Shown here piece after piece: positions 53,266 through 64,000 of a DNA stretch of 64,000 bases. Origin of the DNA: Saccharothrix obliqua (GTDB lineage: Bacteria; Actinomycetota; Actinomycetes; Mycobacteriales; Pseudonocardiaceae); the NCBI RefSeq assembly GCF_019375475.1, contig NZ_JAHXGQ010000002.1:124001-188000 (forward strand), given 5' to 3'. Both the position numbers and the translations under genes were made by a program. Each line of letters opens with the position of its first letter. Positions within the stretch are counted from its first letter, which is position 1. The notes under the pieces were generated by a model, which saw only the letters and a program-made list of their open reading frames with translations, was not told the origin of the DNA and made no database searches.

Positions 53266-56200
53266 GACTGGCACTCCTGGTCCAGGACGGGCCCGATCAC
53301 CGCGAGGGCGTCGGGGTCGGTCATCTCGTCGTGCCGGGCGTCCACCTCGACGACCCGCACCCGCCCGGTCACGTGCGGGTGCCAGCGCTCGGGGGTGAAC
53401 GCGTCCTCCGGCTCCTCGCGGGCGGCGGTGAACAGCAGCAGGTCGCCGTCGAACACGTCCGGCTTCGCACCCGCCACCTGGTCCGCCGACGCCAGCAGGT
53501 TGTCCACCACGGCGTGCAGTGCGGCGCGGTCGAGCCCGAGCGACCCGCGCTCCAGCACCGCGTCCACCACCTCTTCGCGGTCGGCGTCGAACGGCTCCAG
53601 CCCGGCCATGCGCAGCAGGAACCGGTGCGCGTCGGCCACCTCCGTCCGCTCCGGCCCACCCGGCGGGTAGGCGTCGAGCACCGCCAGCAACGCGACCCGC
53701 TCGCCCCGGTCGTGCAGGAGACCGGCGACCCGGTGCGCCACCAGGCCGCCCAGCGAGAAGCCGAGCAGGTGGTACGGACCGCGCGGCTGGACCTCGCGGA
53801 TCAACGCGAGGTAGTCCTCCGCCATCTCCTCCGCGGTCGGCGGGCGCAGACCCGGTGTGGACAACGTCCGCGCCTGCAACGCGTACAGCGGGCGGTCGGC
53901 CACGTAGCGGGCCAGGCCCGCGAACGACCAGCCCAGCCCGGCCGCCGGCGGCAGGCAGAACAACGGCGCGCCACCGCCGGTGGTCCGCAGCGGCAGCAGG
54001 GGCGCGGTGGCGGCGTCGTCGCCGAGCCCCGCCACCAGCGCCGCCGGCGTCGGATTGGCGATCAGGTCGGGCAGCGCGACGGTGCGGCCCAGCGCGGTGC
54101 CGAGCACCGCCTGCAACCGGACCACGAGCAGCGAATGCCCGCCCAGGGCGAAGAAGTCGTCGTGCAGACCGACCTCCGGCAGGCCCAGCACCTCGGCGTA
54201 CGCACCGCACACCAGGCGTTCCGCCGGTGTGCGTGGCCGGCCGCCGCGGTGCTCGAACTCCGGCGCGGGCAGCGCCGCGCGGTCGAGCTTCGCGTTGGGC
54301 GTCAACGGGAAGCGCTCCAGCACCACGACCGCCGCCGGCACCAGGTGCTCCGGCAGCACCGCCGCGAGTTCCGCCCGCAGGTCGGCCGGCTCGCGCTCGG
54401 TCACGGCGTACCCGACGAGCTGCTTGAGGCCGGGTCGGTCCTCACGCAGCACGACCGCCGCCTGCCGCACGCCGGGCAACGCCGCCAGCACGTTCTCCAC
54501 CTCGCCCGGCTCCACCCGGAACCCGCGCAGCTGCACCTGGTCGTCGGTGCGGCCGTGGAAGTCCAGGTCGCCGCTGTCCCGCCAGCTCACCAGGTCGCCC
54601 GTGCGGTACAGCCGGGAGCCGGGCGGGCCGAACGGGTCGGCCACGAACCGCGACGCGGTCAACGCCGGTTTGCCGTGGTAGCCACGCGCCAGGCCGGGAC
54701 CGCCGAGGTACAGCTCGCCCGGCACGCCGACCGGCACCGGGCGCAGCGCCGCGTCCAGGACGTACGCGCGGGTGCCCGGGTCGGGCACGCCGATCGGCAC
54801 CTTCCGCGCGTCCCAACCCTCGTGGTGGGCCCAGAGGGTGGAGTTCACCGTCGCCTCGGTCGGGCCGTACGCGTCGTGGAACCGCACCACGCCGCCCCAG
54901 CGGTGCACGAGGTCCGGGGTGACGGCTTCCGTGCCGCACAACAGGGTCGCGCCCGCCGGCAGCGTGCAGCCCTCCGGCAACGCGCCCAGCACCGCCGGTG
55001 GCAACGCCATGTGCGTGACGCCGTGCTCCGCGATGTACTCGGTCAGCTCGTGCGACGCGACGCGGCGGTGCGTCGGCACCACGACCGCCGTGCCGCCGGT
55101 CAGGACCGCCATGGCGAGTTCGAAGAACGCCAGGTCGAAGCTGATCGACGCGAACAGCAGGACTTTCGACGCCGCCGTGACGCCCAGGGACCGCGTGGCC
55201 GTGGCGACCAGCGCGGGCACGCCCTCGTGCGTGACGACGACGCCCTTGGGCAGACCGGTGGAGCCGGAGGTGTAGATGACGTACGCCGGGTTCTCCGGGC
55301 GCAAGCCGTGCTCCGGCTCGACGGCGGGCGCCGCGTCCCACCGCGCGCGGAACGCCGGGTCGTCCAGCAGGAGCGCGTCACCGGTCGGGTCGGCGTCCGA
55401 AGTGGACAGCACCGCGATCGGCGCGGAGTCCGCCAGGAGGTGCTTGATCCGGGCCGGCGGGTACGTCGGGTCGACCGGCACGTAGGCCGCGCCCGACCGC
55501 AGCACGGCCAGCACCGCCACCACCATCTCGGCGGTGCGCGGCAGCGCCAGCGCCACCGTGGTCTCCGGTCGCGCGCCCAGCCCGGCCAGCACGTGCGCCA
55601 GCCGCGCGGACCGCTCGTCCAGCTCCCGGTAGGTCAGCCGCACGTCCTCGCACACCACGGCCACCGCGTCCGGGTCGCGCCGCACCTGCTCGGCGAACAT
55701 CTCCGGGACGGTGCGGACCGGGTCGTCGATCGCGGTGTCGTTGAACGACTCCACGACCAGCGCCCGCTCGGCGGGTGTGATCAGGTCGAGCGCGCCGACC
55801 AGCGCGGCGGGCCGCGACACGACCTGCTCGACCACCGCGCGCAACCGCTCGGCGATGGCCGTCGCTCGGGCCGCCGTGCACACGTCCGGCCGGTAACCCA
55901 GTTGCAGCACCAGGTTCTCGCCCGGCAGCACGGACAGGCTCAGCGGGTAGTGCGTGGCGTCCTGGTCGACCGCACCGGTCACCCGCACCCCGTCGAACGA
56001 CTCCGCCGCCGCGTCCGGGTCGTACGGGTAGTTCTCGTACACCGCGAGCGTGTCGAACAGCTCGCCGATCTCGGCGAGGCCGACGTGCTGGTGCTCCAGC
56101 AACGCGGCCTGCTCGGCCTGCACGCGGGTGGCGAGTCCGGTCACCGTCTCGTCGGGGCGCAACCGCACCCGCACCGGGACGGTGTTGATGAACAGGCCCA

Positions 56201-59200
56201 CCATGTCCTCCACGCCGGGCAGCTGCGGCGGGCGGCCCGACACGGTGGTGCCGAACACGACGTCCGTGCGGCCGGTCAACCCGCCCAGCACCAACGCCCA
56301 CACCACCTGCACGACCGTGTTGGGCGTGACGCCGGCGGTGCGCGCCCACGCGTCCAGCCGACCGGTCAGCTCGGCGGACAGCTCCACCTGCGCCTGGTCC
56401 GGCCGCACCGGCGGGCGGTCGCCGGGCGGCGCGACCAGCGTCGGTCCGTCCACCCCGGACAACGCGGACCGCCACGCGGCGAGCGCGGCCTCGTGGTCCT
56501 GGTCGGCGAGCCACCTGAGGTAGTCGCGGTACGGGGTCCGGCGCACCGGCGGCCCACCCGCGTACCGGCGGAACAGCTCGCGCACCAGCAGCGGTGTCGA
56601 CCACCCGTCCAGCAGCAGGTGGTGGTTGGTCACCAGCAGGCGGTGCCCGTCGCCGGTGCGCTGCAACGTGATCCGCAGCAGCGGCGGCGCGGCGAGGTCG
56701 AACCGGGCCTTGTCCTCCTCGGCGGCGTCCGGCGAGTCCGTGACCCGCCACCAGCCCGCCACGTGCTCCGGCACGACGGACACCACCCGGCCGTCCGGCG
56801 TCGTGCGGAACGCCGCCCGCAGGTTCGGGTTGTCCCGCAGCAGCCCGGCGGCGGCGGCGCGCAGGCGTTCCGCGTCGACCGGGCCGGCCAGGTCGAGCGC
56901 GAGCTGCACGGTGTAGACGTCCGGGCCGTCGCCGTCCAGCAGGGCGTGGAAGTACAGCCCCTCCTGCAACGGCGTCGCGGGCCAGATGTCCGCCACCCCG
57001 TCGTCGGCCAACGCGTCCACGTCCCGCTGGGTCAGCCGGACCAGCGGGAAGTCCGCCGGCGTGTGGCCGCGTTCGCCGCCACGCGCCAGGTCCGCCAGGT
57101 GACGCGCCCAGCGCTCGGCGATCGACCGGACCTCGTCCGCGGTGAGCACGCCGGTCGGCCACGACCAGGTGGCCACCAGCTCGCCCGCCACGTCCTCGAC
57201 GTTGACCTCCAAGGCGTGCGTGGCGGGCATGTCCGCGTCCGCGCCGCCGGTGAGCCCGGCGTTCTCCGGTGCGGCCGTCCACGGCTCGCCCGGTGACGCC
57301 GTGGCGCGGCCCAGGTAGTTGAACGCGATCTGCGGACCGCGGGCGCGGGGCAGCCGGTCGCGCAGCAGCCCGAAGCCGATCGTGGACGGCGTGGCGCGCA
57401 CCTGCTCCTTGACCGCCTTCAACGGCGAGCGCGTGCCCGGCTCCAGCCGGACCGGGTGCACCGAGGTGAACCAGCCGACCGTGCGGGAGGTGTCGACGTC
57501 CGGCGCGATGTCCGCCCGGCCGTGGCCCTCCAGGTCGACCAGCACCGGGCCGCCGTCCTCCCGCACGGCCAGTGCCAGCGCCGTGAGCAGGACGTCGTCC
57601 ACCCGCGCGTAGCACGCCCGCGCGGCTTCGACCGGCGGCGCGCCCGCCGTGATCCGCAGGTGCGCCATGGTTTCCGTGGTGTCCAGCGCCGGGTCGAGCG
57701 GCCGAGTGCCGATCAGCGGCTCGTCGGCGGCCAGGACCCGCCGCCAGTGCGGCTCCTCGGCCGTCACGTCGAGCGCCGCGAGGGTCTTCGCCCAGCGGCG
57801 GAACGACGTGCCGGTGGGTGGGATCACCTCACCGCGGCACGCGGCGGCCAGGTCCGGGACCAGGATGCGCCACGACACCTCGTCCACCACCAGGTGGTGG
57901 ATCACCAGCAGCAGCCGGCCGGGCGTGGCGACGGCCCGGACCAGCGGACCGGCCAGGTCGAGGTCCCGCTGCTCCCGCCGTGCCTCGGCGGGCCAGTCGA
58001 CCACGCCGGTCAGCCACCGCAGGTGTGCCTCGCCGGTCGGCGCGACGGTCACCGCGCGGCCGTCCGACCTGGCCCGCAGCATCGGGTGCGCGTGGACCAG
58101 CGCGGCCAGGCCCGCCCGCAGCGCCGACTCGGTCAGGTCGTCCGGCGTGCGCAGCAGGACGGCCTGGCTGAAGCCCTTCGCGCCCGCCGGGAGGTCGAGC
58201 AGCCACCGCATGATCGGGGTCGGCGGCACGTCGCCGTCGGCGTCCTCCGGCCGTTCCGCCGGCGCCGTCGCCGCGGTGGCGACGGCCGCGAGCGCGGCGG
58301 GCGTGCGCAGGTCGAAGACCTGTCGCGGGGTGACCACCACACCGGCCGCGCGGGCGCGGCTGACGAGCTGGATGGAGACGATGCTGTCGCCGCCCAGGTC
58401 GAAGAACCCGTCGTCGACACCGACCCCCGGCACGCCGAGCAGGTCGGCGAACAAGCCGCACAACACCTCTTCGGCGGGTGTGGTGGGCGCGCGGTACGCC
58501 CCGGCGCGGATCTCCGGCGTGGGCAGCGCGGCCCGGTCCACCTTCCCGTTGGGCAGCAACGGCAACGCGTCGAGCACGACCACCAGCGGCACCATGTGCT
58601 CGGGCAGCAGGCGGGCGGCGTGGGCGCGGAGGTCGTCGGGGTCCGCCCCGCCCTCGGCGTAGCCGACGAGCCGGTTCTCCCGCACCACGACCACCGCGTT
58701 GCGGACACCGGGGTGCGTGGTCAGCACGGCCGCGACCTCACCGGGCTCGATCCGGTAGCCGCGCACCTTGACCTGGTCGTCGGCCCGGCCGAGCAGCTCG
58801 ACCCCGCGGTCGGTCCACCGCGCGAGGTCGCCCGTGCGGTAGGCACGCGCACCCGGTTCGCCCAGCGGGTCGGCGACGAACCGCTGCGCGGTCAGGCCCG
58901 GCTGCCCGAGGTACCCGCGGGCGAGGCCGGGTCCGGCGAGGTACAGCTCGCCCACCACACCCGGCGGCACCGGCCGCAACGCACCGTCCAGCACGTAGAG
59001 CGACGTGCCCGCCACCGGGGTGACGGTCCGGTCGGTGTGCCGCACGTAGGCGTCGACGGTGTACTCCGTCGGACCGTAGCAGTCGAACACCTCGGCGTCG
59101 GACTCGACCAGCTTGTGCCACAACGACTCCGGCACGGCCTCGCCACCGACGCAGAGCACGGCGGGCGGGTTGTCCAGCAGGCCGCGCTCCACGAGCTGCG

Positions 59201-62200
59201 CGAGGTAGGACGGCGTGAAGTCGAGGTGGTCCAGGCCCCGTTCGGCGACCAGGCGCAGCACCTCGTCGGGATCGCGGTAGGTGTCGGCGTCGAGCACGTG
59301 CAGCTCGTTGCCCGCCAGCATCCACAGGATCGGGTCCCACGAGGCGTCGAACGAGAACGACGCGGTGTGCGTGACCTTGCGGCGGCGGTCGCCGAACAGC
59401 GTGGCGCGGTGGGACGCGTACAGGTTGGCCAACGCCGCGTGCGACACCACGACGCCCTTGGGCGTTCCGGTGGAGCCGGACGTGTAGATGGCGTAGGCCG
59501 CGCTGTCACGCCGGATGTCCACCGTCGTGGAGATGTCCGGGAGTTCGGGCATCTCGTCCAGCACCAGCACGGGTTTCGCGTCGGCGAGCACCCGCGTGAT
59601 CCGCTCGGCCGGGTAGTCCGGGTCGATCGGCAGCACCGCCGCGCCGGACTTGAGGACGCCGAACACCGCCACGACCGCGTCGGCGGACCGCGGCAGCGCC
59701 ACCGCCACGAACCGCTCGGGCCCGGCCCGGTGGGCGACCAACCACGCCGCGAGCCGGTCGGACTCGGCGTCCAGCTCGGCGAACGTCAGGGTTCGATCGG
59801 CCACCACGGCCGTGAGGTCCGCCGAATCCACCGCCCGCGCCCGCAACACGTCCACGACGAGCGGGGACACGAGGGCACCCGAACCCGGCGCATCCGGCGA
59901 GGCCGCGGTGACGGCACCCGAACCCCACGCACCCGCCGACGCCGCGGCACCCGAACCCGACCGCGGCACATCCGGCGAGGCCACCGCGGCGGCCGGGACC
60001 GCGGCAGGTGGCGCGGACAGGCGGTCCGCCTCGTCGGGCAGCAACACGCCCGTGCGGGCGGGCCGCAGGGTCGGATCGGTGACGGCCGCCGTCAGCAGCG
60101 CCGCGAGCCGGTCGCCCACCCGCGCCACCTCCGCCGCGTCCCGCAGGTCCGGCCGGTACTCCAGCAGCAGCCGCAGTCGCGCACCCGGCAGCACGGACAA
60201 CGCCAGCGGGTAATGCGTGGTGTCGCGACCGCCCACACCGGCGATCGTCACACCGCCCACCCGGTGCGCCGCGGTCTCCGGGCCGAACGGGTAGTTCTCG
60301 AACACCACCAGCGTGTCGAACAACGGCCCCGTGCCGCGCTGGAGGTCGGCCAGCGCGACGTGGTGGTGGTCCGCCAACGCGGCCTGCTCGCGCTGCACGC
60401 GCACCACCAGCTCGGCGAACGTCTCCGCGCGGTCCGGGCGCACCCGCACCGGGACCGTGTTGATGAACAGGCCGATCATCGCGTCCACGTCGGGGATCTC
60501 CGCCGGGCGGCCGGACACCGTCGCGCCGAACACCACGTCGTCCCGCCCCGTGAGGTGGCCGAGCAACAACGCCCACGCCACCTGCACGACCGTGTTGACG
60601 GTGACGCCGAGGTCCTGCGCGAGCCGGGTCAGCGCACGCGTGCGCTCCTCGTCCAGCTCGACCGCGACCTCCTCCGGGTCGACCGCGTCCCGCGACGCAC
60701 CCGGGCTGACCAGCGTGGGCTCCACGCCCGCCAGCGCGGTCCGCCACGCGTCGAGCGCGTCACCCGACCGGCCGCCCAACCACTCCAGGTACCGGCGGAA
60801 CGGCGGCACGACCGGCGGTCGCCCGCCCGCGTAGTGCGTGAACAGCTCCTGGATGAGCAGCGGTGTCGACCAGCCGTCCAGCAGGAGGTGGTGACTGGTC
60901 AGCACGAACCGGAACCGGTCGTCCGCCAGGTGCAGCAACGCGCACCGCAGCAGCGGTGGCGCGTCGAGGTCGAAGCGCCGCCGCTGGTCCGCCGCCAGGA
61001 ACTCGTCCGGGTCGACGTCGTGCAGCTCCACCCACGGCACGGCGACGTCGCCCGGCACGTAGGCGTGCGCGCCGCGCACCCCGACCCGGAGGTTGTCGTG
61101 CCGCTCGACCAACGCGGTCACCGCCGCGCGCAACGCGGGCACGTCCAGGTCGCCCGTCAGGTCCAGGGTGAGCTGCGTGAGGTAGAGGTCCGGTCCCTCG
61201 TCGTCGATCAACGCGTGGAACACCATGCCCTGCTGCAACGGCGTCAGCGGCCACACGTCGACCACGTCCGGCGGCAGGTCGTCCACTTCGGACTGGGTGA
61301 GCGCGGCCAGCGGGAAGTCGGACGGGGTCCGCCCGCCGACGCGGACCCCGGCGAGGTCGGCCAGCGCCGCCACCCACCGGTCGGCGAGGTCGGCCACCTC
61401 GGCCTCGGTGAGCACGCCGTCCTGCCACGACCACACCGCGGCCAGCTCGTCGCCGACCGCGTCCACGTTGACCTCCAACGGGTACGCGGCGGGCAGCCGG
61501 TCCGCGCCACCACGCAGGCGGTCCGGTTCCGGCGTCCACGGCGCACCGGTCGACGCCGCGGCACGACCGAGGTAGTTGAAGCAGATCTGCCCACCACGCA
61601 CGTCGCCGAGCAGGCCGAAACCGATCCCGTGGTCGGGTGCGGCACGCACCCCCTCCTTGACCCGCTTCAACGCCGACACCACGTCGCCGCGCCCGTCCAG
61701 CAGCACCGGGTGCAGGCAGGTGAACCAGCCGACCGCGCGGGACAGGTCGAGGTCGCCGTCCCGGCCGTGGCCCTCGACGTCCACCAGCACCTCGTCCGCG
61801 TCGCCGTAGCCGTGGTCGCGTCGCCACCCGGGCACGACCCGCGCCAACGCGGTCAGCAGCACGTCCTGCGCGTTGCCCCGGACCGCCGCCGGGACGGTGG
61901 TCAGCAACGCCTCGGCGGGCGCGGTGACCACCAGGCGGCGGGTCGTGGCGGCGGTGTCCTCGCGGGTCAGCGGTCGCGCACCGAGCACGGGTTCGTTGCG
62001 CGCCAGGGACCGCCAGTGCTCGGCGGACGGGTCGCGGTCGGCCAGCGATCGCGCCCACGTCCGGTACGAGACGGAAACCGGCTCCAACTCACGGCCTGCG
62101 CACGCGGCTTCCAGGTCGCCGAGGATGATCCGCCACGACACGGCGTCCACCACCAGGTGGTGCGCGACGAGCAGCAGCCGCTCACCCAACCGCACGGCGC

Positions 62201-64000
62201 GGAACACCACGCCGCGCTCCGGGTCGAGTTCGTCCTGCGCCACACGCAGTTCCGCCGCCACGTCGTCGGTGCCGACGCGCAGCTCGACGCCCGGCGCGGC
62301 CGGGACCTCCAGCCGCCACGGGTCGTCCGGCACCAGCCGCGCGGCCAGCACCGGGTGGCGGTCGACCAGCGCGCGCAGGCCGGCGGACAGCTCGTCGTCG
62401 GTGAGCGCGGCGGGCAGCCGGACCAGGACCTCCTGGCTGTAGGCGGACATCAGCCCCGGTTCGTCGCCGACCAGCCGGGCCAGCCAGCGCGTCATCGGCG
62501 GCGCGGGCACCTCGCCGCGCGCGGCCTCGGCGGGTTCCGCGGTGTCCGCCGCCACCGGTGCGGCGACGGCCGCGATGCGGGCCGGGGTGCGCTCGGTGAA
62601 CACCTGCCGCGCGGTGATCGCGTAGCCCGCCGCGCGGACCCGGCTGACGAGCTGGATGGACACGATGCTGTCGCCGCCGAGTTCGAAGAAGCCCTCGTCC
62701 ACCCCGACCCGGCCGAGGCCGAGCAGGTCGGCGAACGCCTGGCACACCACGCGTTCCGCCTCGGTGCGCGGTCCCACGACGGTCCGCTCCACCGCGGTGG
62801 GCGCGGGCAGCGCCGCGCGGTCCAGCTTGCCGTTCGCGGTGGTGGGCAGTTCGTCCAGCGCCACGACCGCCGACGGCACCAGGTGGGCGGGCACGGTGGC
62901 GGCCAGCGCGTCACGCACGCCGTCGGCCGGGACGCCGACCACGTAGCCGACCAGCCGCCGGTCGCGCACGGCGGCCGCGGCGGCGGTGACGCCGCGCAGC
63001 GCGGCCAGCGCCGCCTCCACCTCGCCGAGTTCGACCCGGTAGCCGCGCACCTTCACCTGGTCGTCGGCCCGGCCGAGGAAGCGCAGCTCGCCCTTGGCGG
63101 ACAACGTCGCCAGGTCGCCCGTGCGGTACATCAGGGCGCCGGGCTCGCCGTGCGGGTCGGCCACGAACCGCTGCGCGGTGAGGCCGGGCCGACCCAGGTA
63201 GCCCCGCGCCAGCCCCGGACCGGCCAGGTACAGCTCGCCCACGACACCCGGCGCGACCGGTCGCAACGCGGCGTCCAGCACGCGGGTCGTCGTGCCCGCC
63301 ACCGGGTGTTCACCCGAGCGGTGCCGCACGTAGGCGTCGACGGTGTACTCCGTCGGACCGTACAGGTCAACCGCACGCACGTCGGACAGCTTGTCCCACA
63401 ACGCTTCCGGCACGGCCTCACCGCCGACGCATACAACGCTCGGCCGGTGCGCGCCGGTCAGCAGACCGCGTTCCACTAGCTGCGCCAGGAACGTCGGCGT
63501 GAAGTCCACGACGTCGATCTCCTCGCGCCGCACGAGATCCACGAACGCGTCCGGGTCCCGGTACACGTCCTCGTCGACCACGTGCAGCTCGTGTCCCGCG
63601 ACCAGCCACAGGATCGGGTCCCACGCCGCGTCGAACGAGAGGGACGCGGTGTGCGCGACCCGCAGCCGCTGAGTGCCGAACAGGTCACGCCGGTGCCCGG
63701 CGAGCAGGTTCGCCGGCGCGCGGTGCGGCACGACGACGCCCTTGGGCCGTCCCGTCGAACCCGACGTGTAGATCACGTAGGCGGCGTCGTCCGGCGCGGG
63801 CCACGGCAGGTCGCGCGTCCCGATCGCGGCCGGGAGTTCGGTCAGCACCAGGGCGGGCCGCGCGTCGTCGGTCATCAGCGCGAGGCGTTCCGCCGGGTAG
63901 GCCGGGTCGAGCGGCAACGCGACCGCGCCGGCCCGCAACACCGCCAGCAACGCGACGACGGCGTCCGCGCCACGCGGCAACGCCAGGCCGACCACCTGTT
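53262..64000 (-). CDS. Giant nonribosomal peptide synthetase, N-terminus beyond the window
   Basis: At least 3577 residues are visible. Domains, by window position from right to left: A1 (to ~62830; [11 protein letters not shown]), PCP1 (Ser in [10 protein letters not shown], ~62670), E1 ([10 protein letters not shown], ~62150), C1 (HHLLLDGWS, ~60880), a Pro/Ala/Gly/Ser-rich linker (~59860-60020), A2 (~59850-58520), PCP2 (~58390), E2 ([10 protein letters not shown], ~57890), C2 (HHLLLDGWS, ~56610), A3 (~55700-54280), PCP3 ([10 protein letters not shown], ~54135) and TE (GFSLGG, ~53750). It builds at least three residues, the first two epimerised to D, and the TE releases or cyclises the product. 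A1 and A2 are close relatives; A3 differs. No substrate is assigned. Context makes it the siderophore assembly line. Confidence 0.95.
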   Translation of the reverse strand, partial: QVVGLALPRGADAVVALLAVLRAGAVALPLDPAYPAERLALMTDDARPALVLTELPAAIGTRDLPWPAPDDAAYVIYTSGSTGRPKGVVVPHRAPANLLAGHRRDLFGTQRLRVAHTASLSFDAAWDPILWLVAGHELHVVDEDVYRDPDAFVDLVRREEIDVVDFTPTFLAQLVERGLLTGAHRPSVVCVGGEAVPEALWDKLSDVRAVDLYGPTEYTVDAYVRHRSGEHPVAGTTTRVLDAALRPVAPGVVGELYLAGPGLARGYLGRPGLTAQRFVADPHGEPGALMYRTGDLATLSAKGELRFLGRADDQVKVRGYRVELGEVEAALAALRGVTAAAAAVRDRRLVGYVVGVPADGVRDALAATVPAHLVPSAVVALDELPTTANGKLDRAALPAPTAVERTVVGPRTEAERVVCQAFADLLGLGRVGVDEGFFELGGDSIVSIQLVSRVRAAGYAITARQVFTERTPARIAAVAAPVAADTAEPAEAARGEVPAPPMTRWLARLVGDEPGLMSAYSQEVLVRLPAALTDDELSAGLRALVDRHPVLAARLVPDDPWRLEVPAAPGVELRVGTDDVAAELRVAQDELDPERGVVFRAVRLGERLLLVAHHLVVDAVSWRIILGDLEAACAGRELEPVSVSYRTWARSLADRDPSAEHWRSLARNEPVLGARPLTREDTAATTRRLVVTAPAEALLTTVPAAVRGNAQDVLLTALARVVPGWRRDHGYGDADEVLVDVEGHGRDGDLDLSRAVGWFTCLHPVLLDGRGDVVSALKRVKEGVRAAPDHGIGFGLLGDVRGGQICFNYLGRAAASTGAPWTPEPDRLRGGADRLPAAYPLEVNVDAVGDELAAVWSWQDGVLTEAEVADLADRWVAALADLAGVRVGGRTPSDFPLAALTQSEVDDLPPDVVDVWPLTPLQQGMVFHALIDDEGPDLYLTQLTLDLTGDLDVPALRAAVTALVERHDNLRVGVRGAHAYVPGDVAVPWVELHDVDPDEFLAADQRRRFDLDAPPLLRCALLHLADDRFRFVLTSHHLLLDGWSTPLLIQELFTHYAGGRPPVVPPFRRYLEWLGGRSGDALDAWRTALAGVEPTLVSPGASRDAVDPEEVAVELDEERTRALTRLAQDLGVTVNTVVQVAWALLLGHLTGRDDVVFGATVSGRPAEIPDVDAMIGLFINTVPVRVRPDRAETFAELVVRVQREQAALADHHHVALADLQRGTGPLFDTLVVFENYPFGPETAAHRVGGVTIAGVGGRDTTHYPLALSVLPGARLRLLLEYRPDLRDAAEVARVGDRLAALLTAAVTDPTLRPARTGVLLPDEADRLSAPPAAVPAAAVASPDVPRSGSGAAASAGAWGSGAVTAASPDAPGSGALVSPLVVDVLRARAVDSADLTAVVADRTLTFAELDAESDRLAAWLVAHRAGPERFVAVALPRSADAVVAVFGVLKSGAAVLPIDPDYPAERITRVLADAKPVLVLDEMPELPDISTTVDIRRDSAAYAIYTSGSTGTPKGVVVSHAALANLYASHRATLFGDRRRKVTHTASFSFDASWDPILWMLAGNELHVLDADTYRDPDEVLRLVAERGLDHLDFTPSYLAQLVERGLLDNPPAVLCVGGEAVPESLWHKLVESDAEVFDCYGPTEYTVDAYVRHTDRTVTPVAGTSLYVLDGALRPVPPGVVGELYLAGPGLARGYLGQPGLTAQRFVADPLGEPGARAYRTGDLARWTDRGVELLGRADDQVKVRGYRIEPGEVAAVLTTHPGVRNAVVVVRENRLVGYAEGGADPDDLRAHAARLLPEHMVPLVVVLDALPLLPNGKVDRAALPTPEIRAGAYRAPTTPAEEVLCGLFADLLGVPGVGVDDGFFDLGGDSIVSIQLVSRARAAGVVVTPRQVFDLRTPAALAAVATAATAPAERPEDADGDVPPTPIMRWLLDLPAGAKGFSQAVLLRTPDDLTESALRAGLAALVHAHPMLRARSDGRAVTVAPTGEAHLRWLTGVVDWPAEARREQRDLDLAGPLVRAVATPGRLLLVIHHLVVDEVSWRILVPDLAAACRGEVIPPTGTSFRRWAKTLAALDVTAEEPHWRRVLAADEPLIGTRPLDPALDTTETMAHLRITAGAPPVEAARACYARVDDVLLTALALAVREDGGPVLVDLEGHGRADIAPDVDTSRTVGWFTSVHPVRLEPGTRSPLKAVKEQVRATPSTIGFGLLRDRLPRARGPQIAFNYLGRATASPGEPWTAAPENAGLTGGADADMPATHALEVNVEDVAGELVATWSWPTGVLTADEVRSIAERWARHLADLARGGERGHTPADFPLVRLTQRDVDALADDGVADIWPATPLQEGLYFHALLDGDGPDVYTVQLALDLAGPVDAERLRAAAAGLLRDNPNLRAAFRTTPDGRVVSVVPEHVAGWWRVTDSPDAAEEDKARFDLAAPPLLRITLQRTGDGHRLLVTNHHLLLDGWSTPLLVRELFRRYAGGPPVRRTPYRDYLRWLADQDHEAALAAWRSALSGVDGPTLVAPPGDRPPVRPDQAQVELSAELTGRLDAWARTAGVTPNTVVQVVWALVLGGLTGRTDVVFGTTVSGRPPQLPGVEDMVGLFINTVPVRVRLRPDETVTGLATRVQAEQAALLEHQHVGLAEIGELFDTLAVYENYPYDPDAAAESFDGVRVTGAVDQDATHYPLSLSVLPGENLVLQLGYRPDVCTAARATAIAERLRAVVEQVVSRPAALVGALDLITPAERALVVESFNDTAIDDPVRTVPEMFAEQVRRDPDAVAVVCEDVRLTYRELDERSARLAHVLAGLGARPETTVALALPRTAEMVVAVLAVLRSGAAYVPVDPTYPPARIKHLLADSAPIAVLSTSDADPTGDALLLDDPAFRARWDAAPAVEPEHGLRPENPAYVIYTSGSTGLPKGVVVTHEGVPALVATATRSLGVTAASKVLLFASISFDLAFFELAMAVLTGGTAVVVPTHRRVASHELTEYIAEHGVTHMALPPAVLGALPEGCTLPAGATLLCGTEAVTPDLVHRWGGVVRFHDAYGPTEATVNSTLWAHHEGWDARKVPIGVPDPGTRAYVLDAALRPVPVGVPGELYLGGPGLARGYHGKPALTASRFVADPFGPPGSRLYRTGDLVSWRDSGDLDFHGRTDDQVQLRGFRVEPGEVENVLAALPGVRQAAVVLREDRPGLKQLVGYAVTEREPADLRAELAAVLPEHLVPAAVVVLERFPLTPNAKLDRAALPAPEFEHRGGRPRTPAERLVCGAYAEVLGLPEVGLHDDFFALGGHSLLVVRLQAVLGTALGRTVALPDLIANPTPAALVAGLGDDAATAPLLPLRTTGGGAPLFCLPPAAGLGWSFAGLARYVADRPLYALQARTLSTPGLRPPTAEEMAEDYLALIREVQPRGPYHLLGFSLGGLVAHRVAGLLHDRGERVALLAVLDAYPPGGPERTEVADAHRFLLRMAGLEPFDADREEVVDAVLERGSLGLDRAALHAVVDNLLASADQVAGAKPDVFDGDLLLFTAAREEPEDAFTPERWHPHVTGRVRVVEVDARHDEMTDPDALAVIGPVLDQECQS

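Noticed and set aside
53331-57296. Very long plus-strand ORFs opposite the NRPS (also 57456-63479)
   Set aside because: They are shadows of the minus-strand NRPS, whose domains are all recognisable; such mirror frames are normal in very GC-rich coding DNA.
53262-64000. Assigning exact amino acids to the three A domains
   Set aside because: The pocket residues cannot be aligned reliably by eye, especially in A1/A2, where the A4 motif appears to have a one-residue gap.

Overview
The window is very GC-rich DNA with frequent GTG starts, 1-4 nt start/stop overlaps, likely leaderless starts and IdeR/DmdR-type iron boxes. All of this points to a filamentous actinomycete. The gene content suggests the Pseudonocardiaceae (Saccharothrix, Lentzea or Actinosynnema-like), but that placement is an inference. 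No rRNA, tRNA or CRISPR array was found.

Layout. 1-3024: 3' end of a beta-ketoadipate block (CoA-transferase alpha and beta, thiolase) with its IclR regulator, followed by a small NTF2-like gene. 3360-5664: a decayed region with two oppositely oriented IS5-type transposase remnants and a tandem array of duplicated 3' tails of the adjacent aldo/keto reductase gene. 5665-7468: that reductase, divergent from a TetR regulator. 7434-16912: envelope and housekeeping genes (large rhomboid-like/DUF2156 membrane protein, XRE regulator divergent from a secreted M23 peptidase, membrane protein, 58-residue protein, Sir2 deacylase, secreted Cu/Zn-SOD-like protein, cysteinyl-tRNA synthetase behind a short leader ORF). 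17073-20048: molybdate operon (HTH-TOBE regulator, modA, modB, modC). 20234-24198: secreted M6 metalloprotease, lipoprotein, a gene-free stretch with three perfect hairpins, and a 52-residue membrane protein. 24309-35019: GntR regulator, SGNH esterase, ArsR-like regulator divergent from an M20/S9 peptidase operon, animal-type heme peroxidase, MFS pump fused to a MarR-like domain, MgtC-like protein. 35020-35837: gene-free DNA with a 39-bp-period palindromic repeat array. 35838-42693: OmpR-type two-component system divergent from a carbohydrate ABC transporter (ATPase, binding protein, two permeases, the first with an extra extracytoplasmic domain).

42809 to the right edge: a catecholate siderophore locus, all on the minus strand. 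It holds 2,3-dihydroxybenzoate synthesis and activation (dhbA, dhbC, dhbE, isochorismatase, separate aryl carrier protein), FecCD-type import genes with two binding-protein-like genes, a short C-A NRPS with half an adenylation domain, and a giant NRPS running off the window (A-PCP-E-C-A-PCP-E-C-A-PCP-TE visible). Two 19-bp iron boxes (47182-47200 and 51062-51080) mark the two iron-controlled promoters in view. The logic is: DHB is made from chorismate, activated by DhbE onto the carrier protein, joined to a peptide with two epimerised residues, released by the TE, and the ferric complex re-imported. No import ATPase or exporter lies in the window.

The most unusual items are the truncated C-A NRPS, the ABC permease with an inserted beta-sandwich-like domain, the tandem reductase-tail array, the palindromic repeat array, the binding-protein homologue without a signal peptide, and the CysRS with Asp at a zinc-ligand Cys position.
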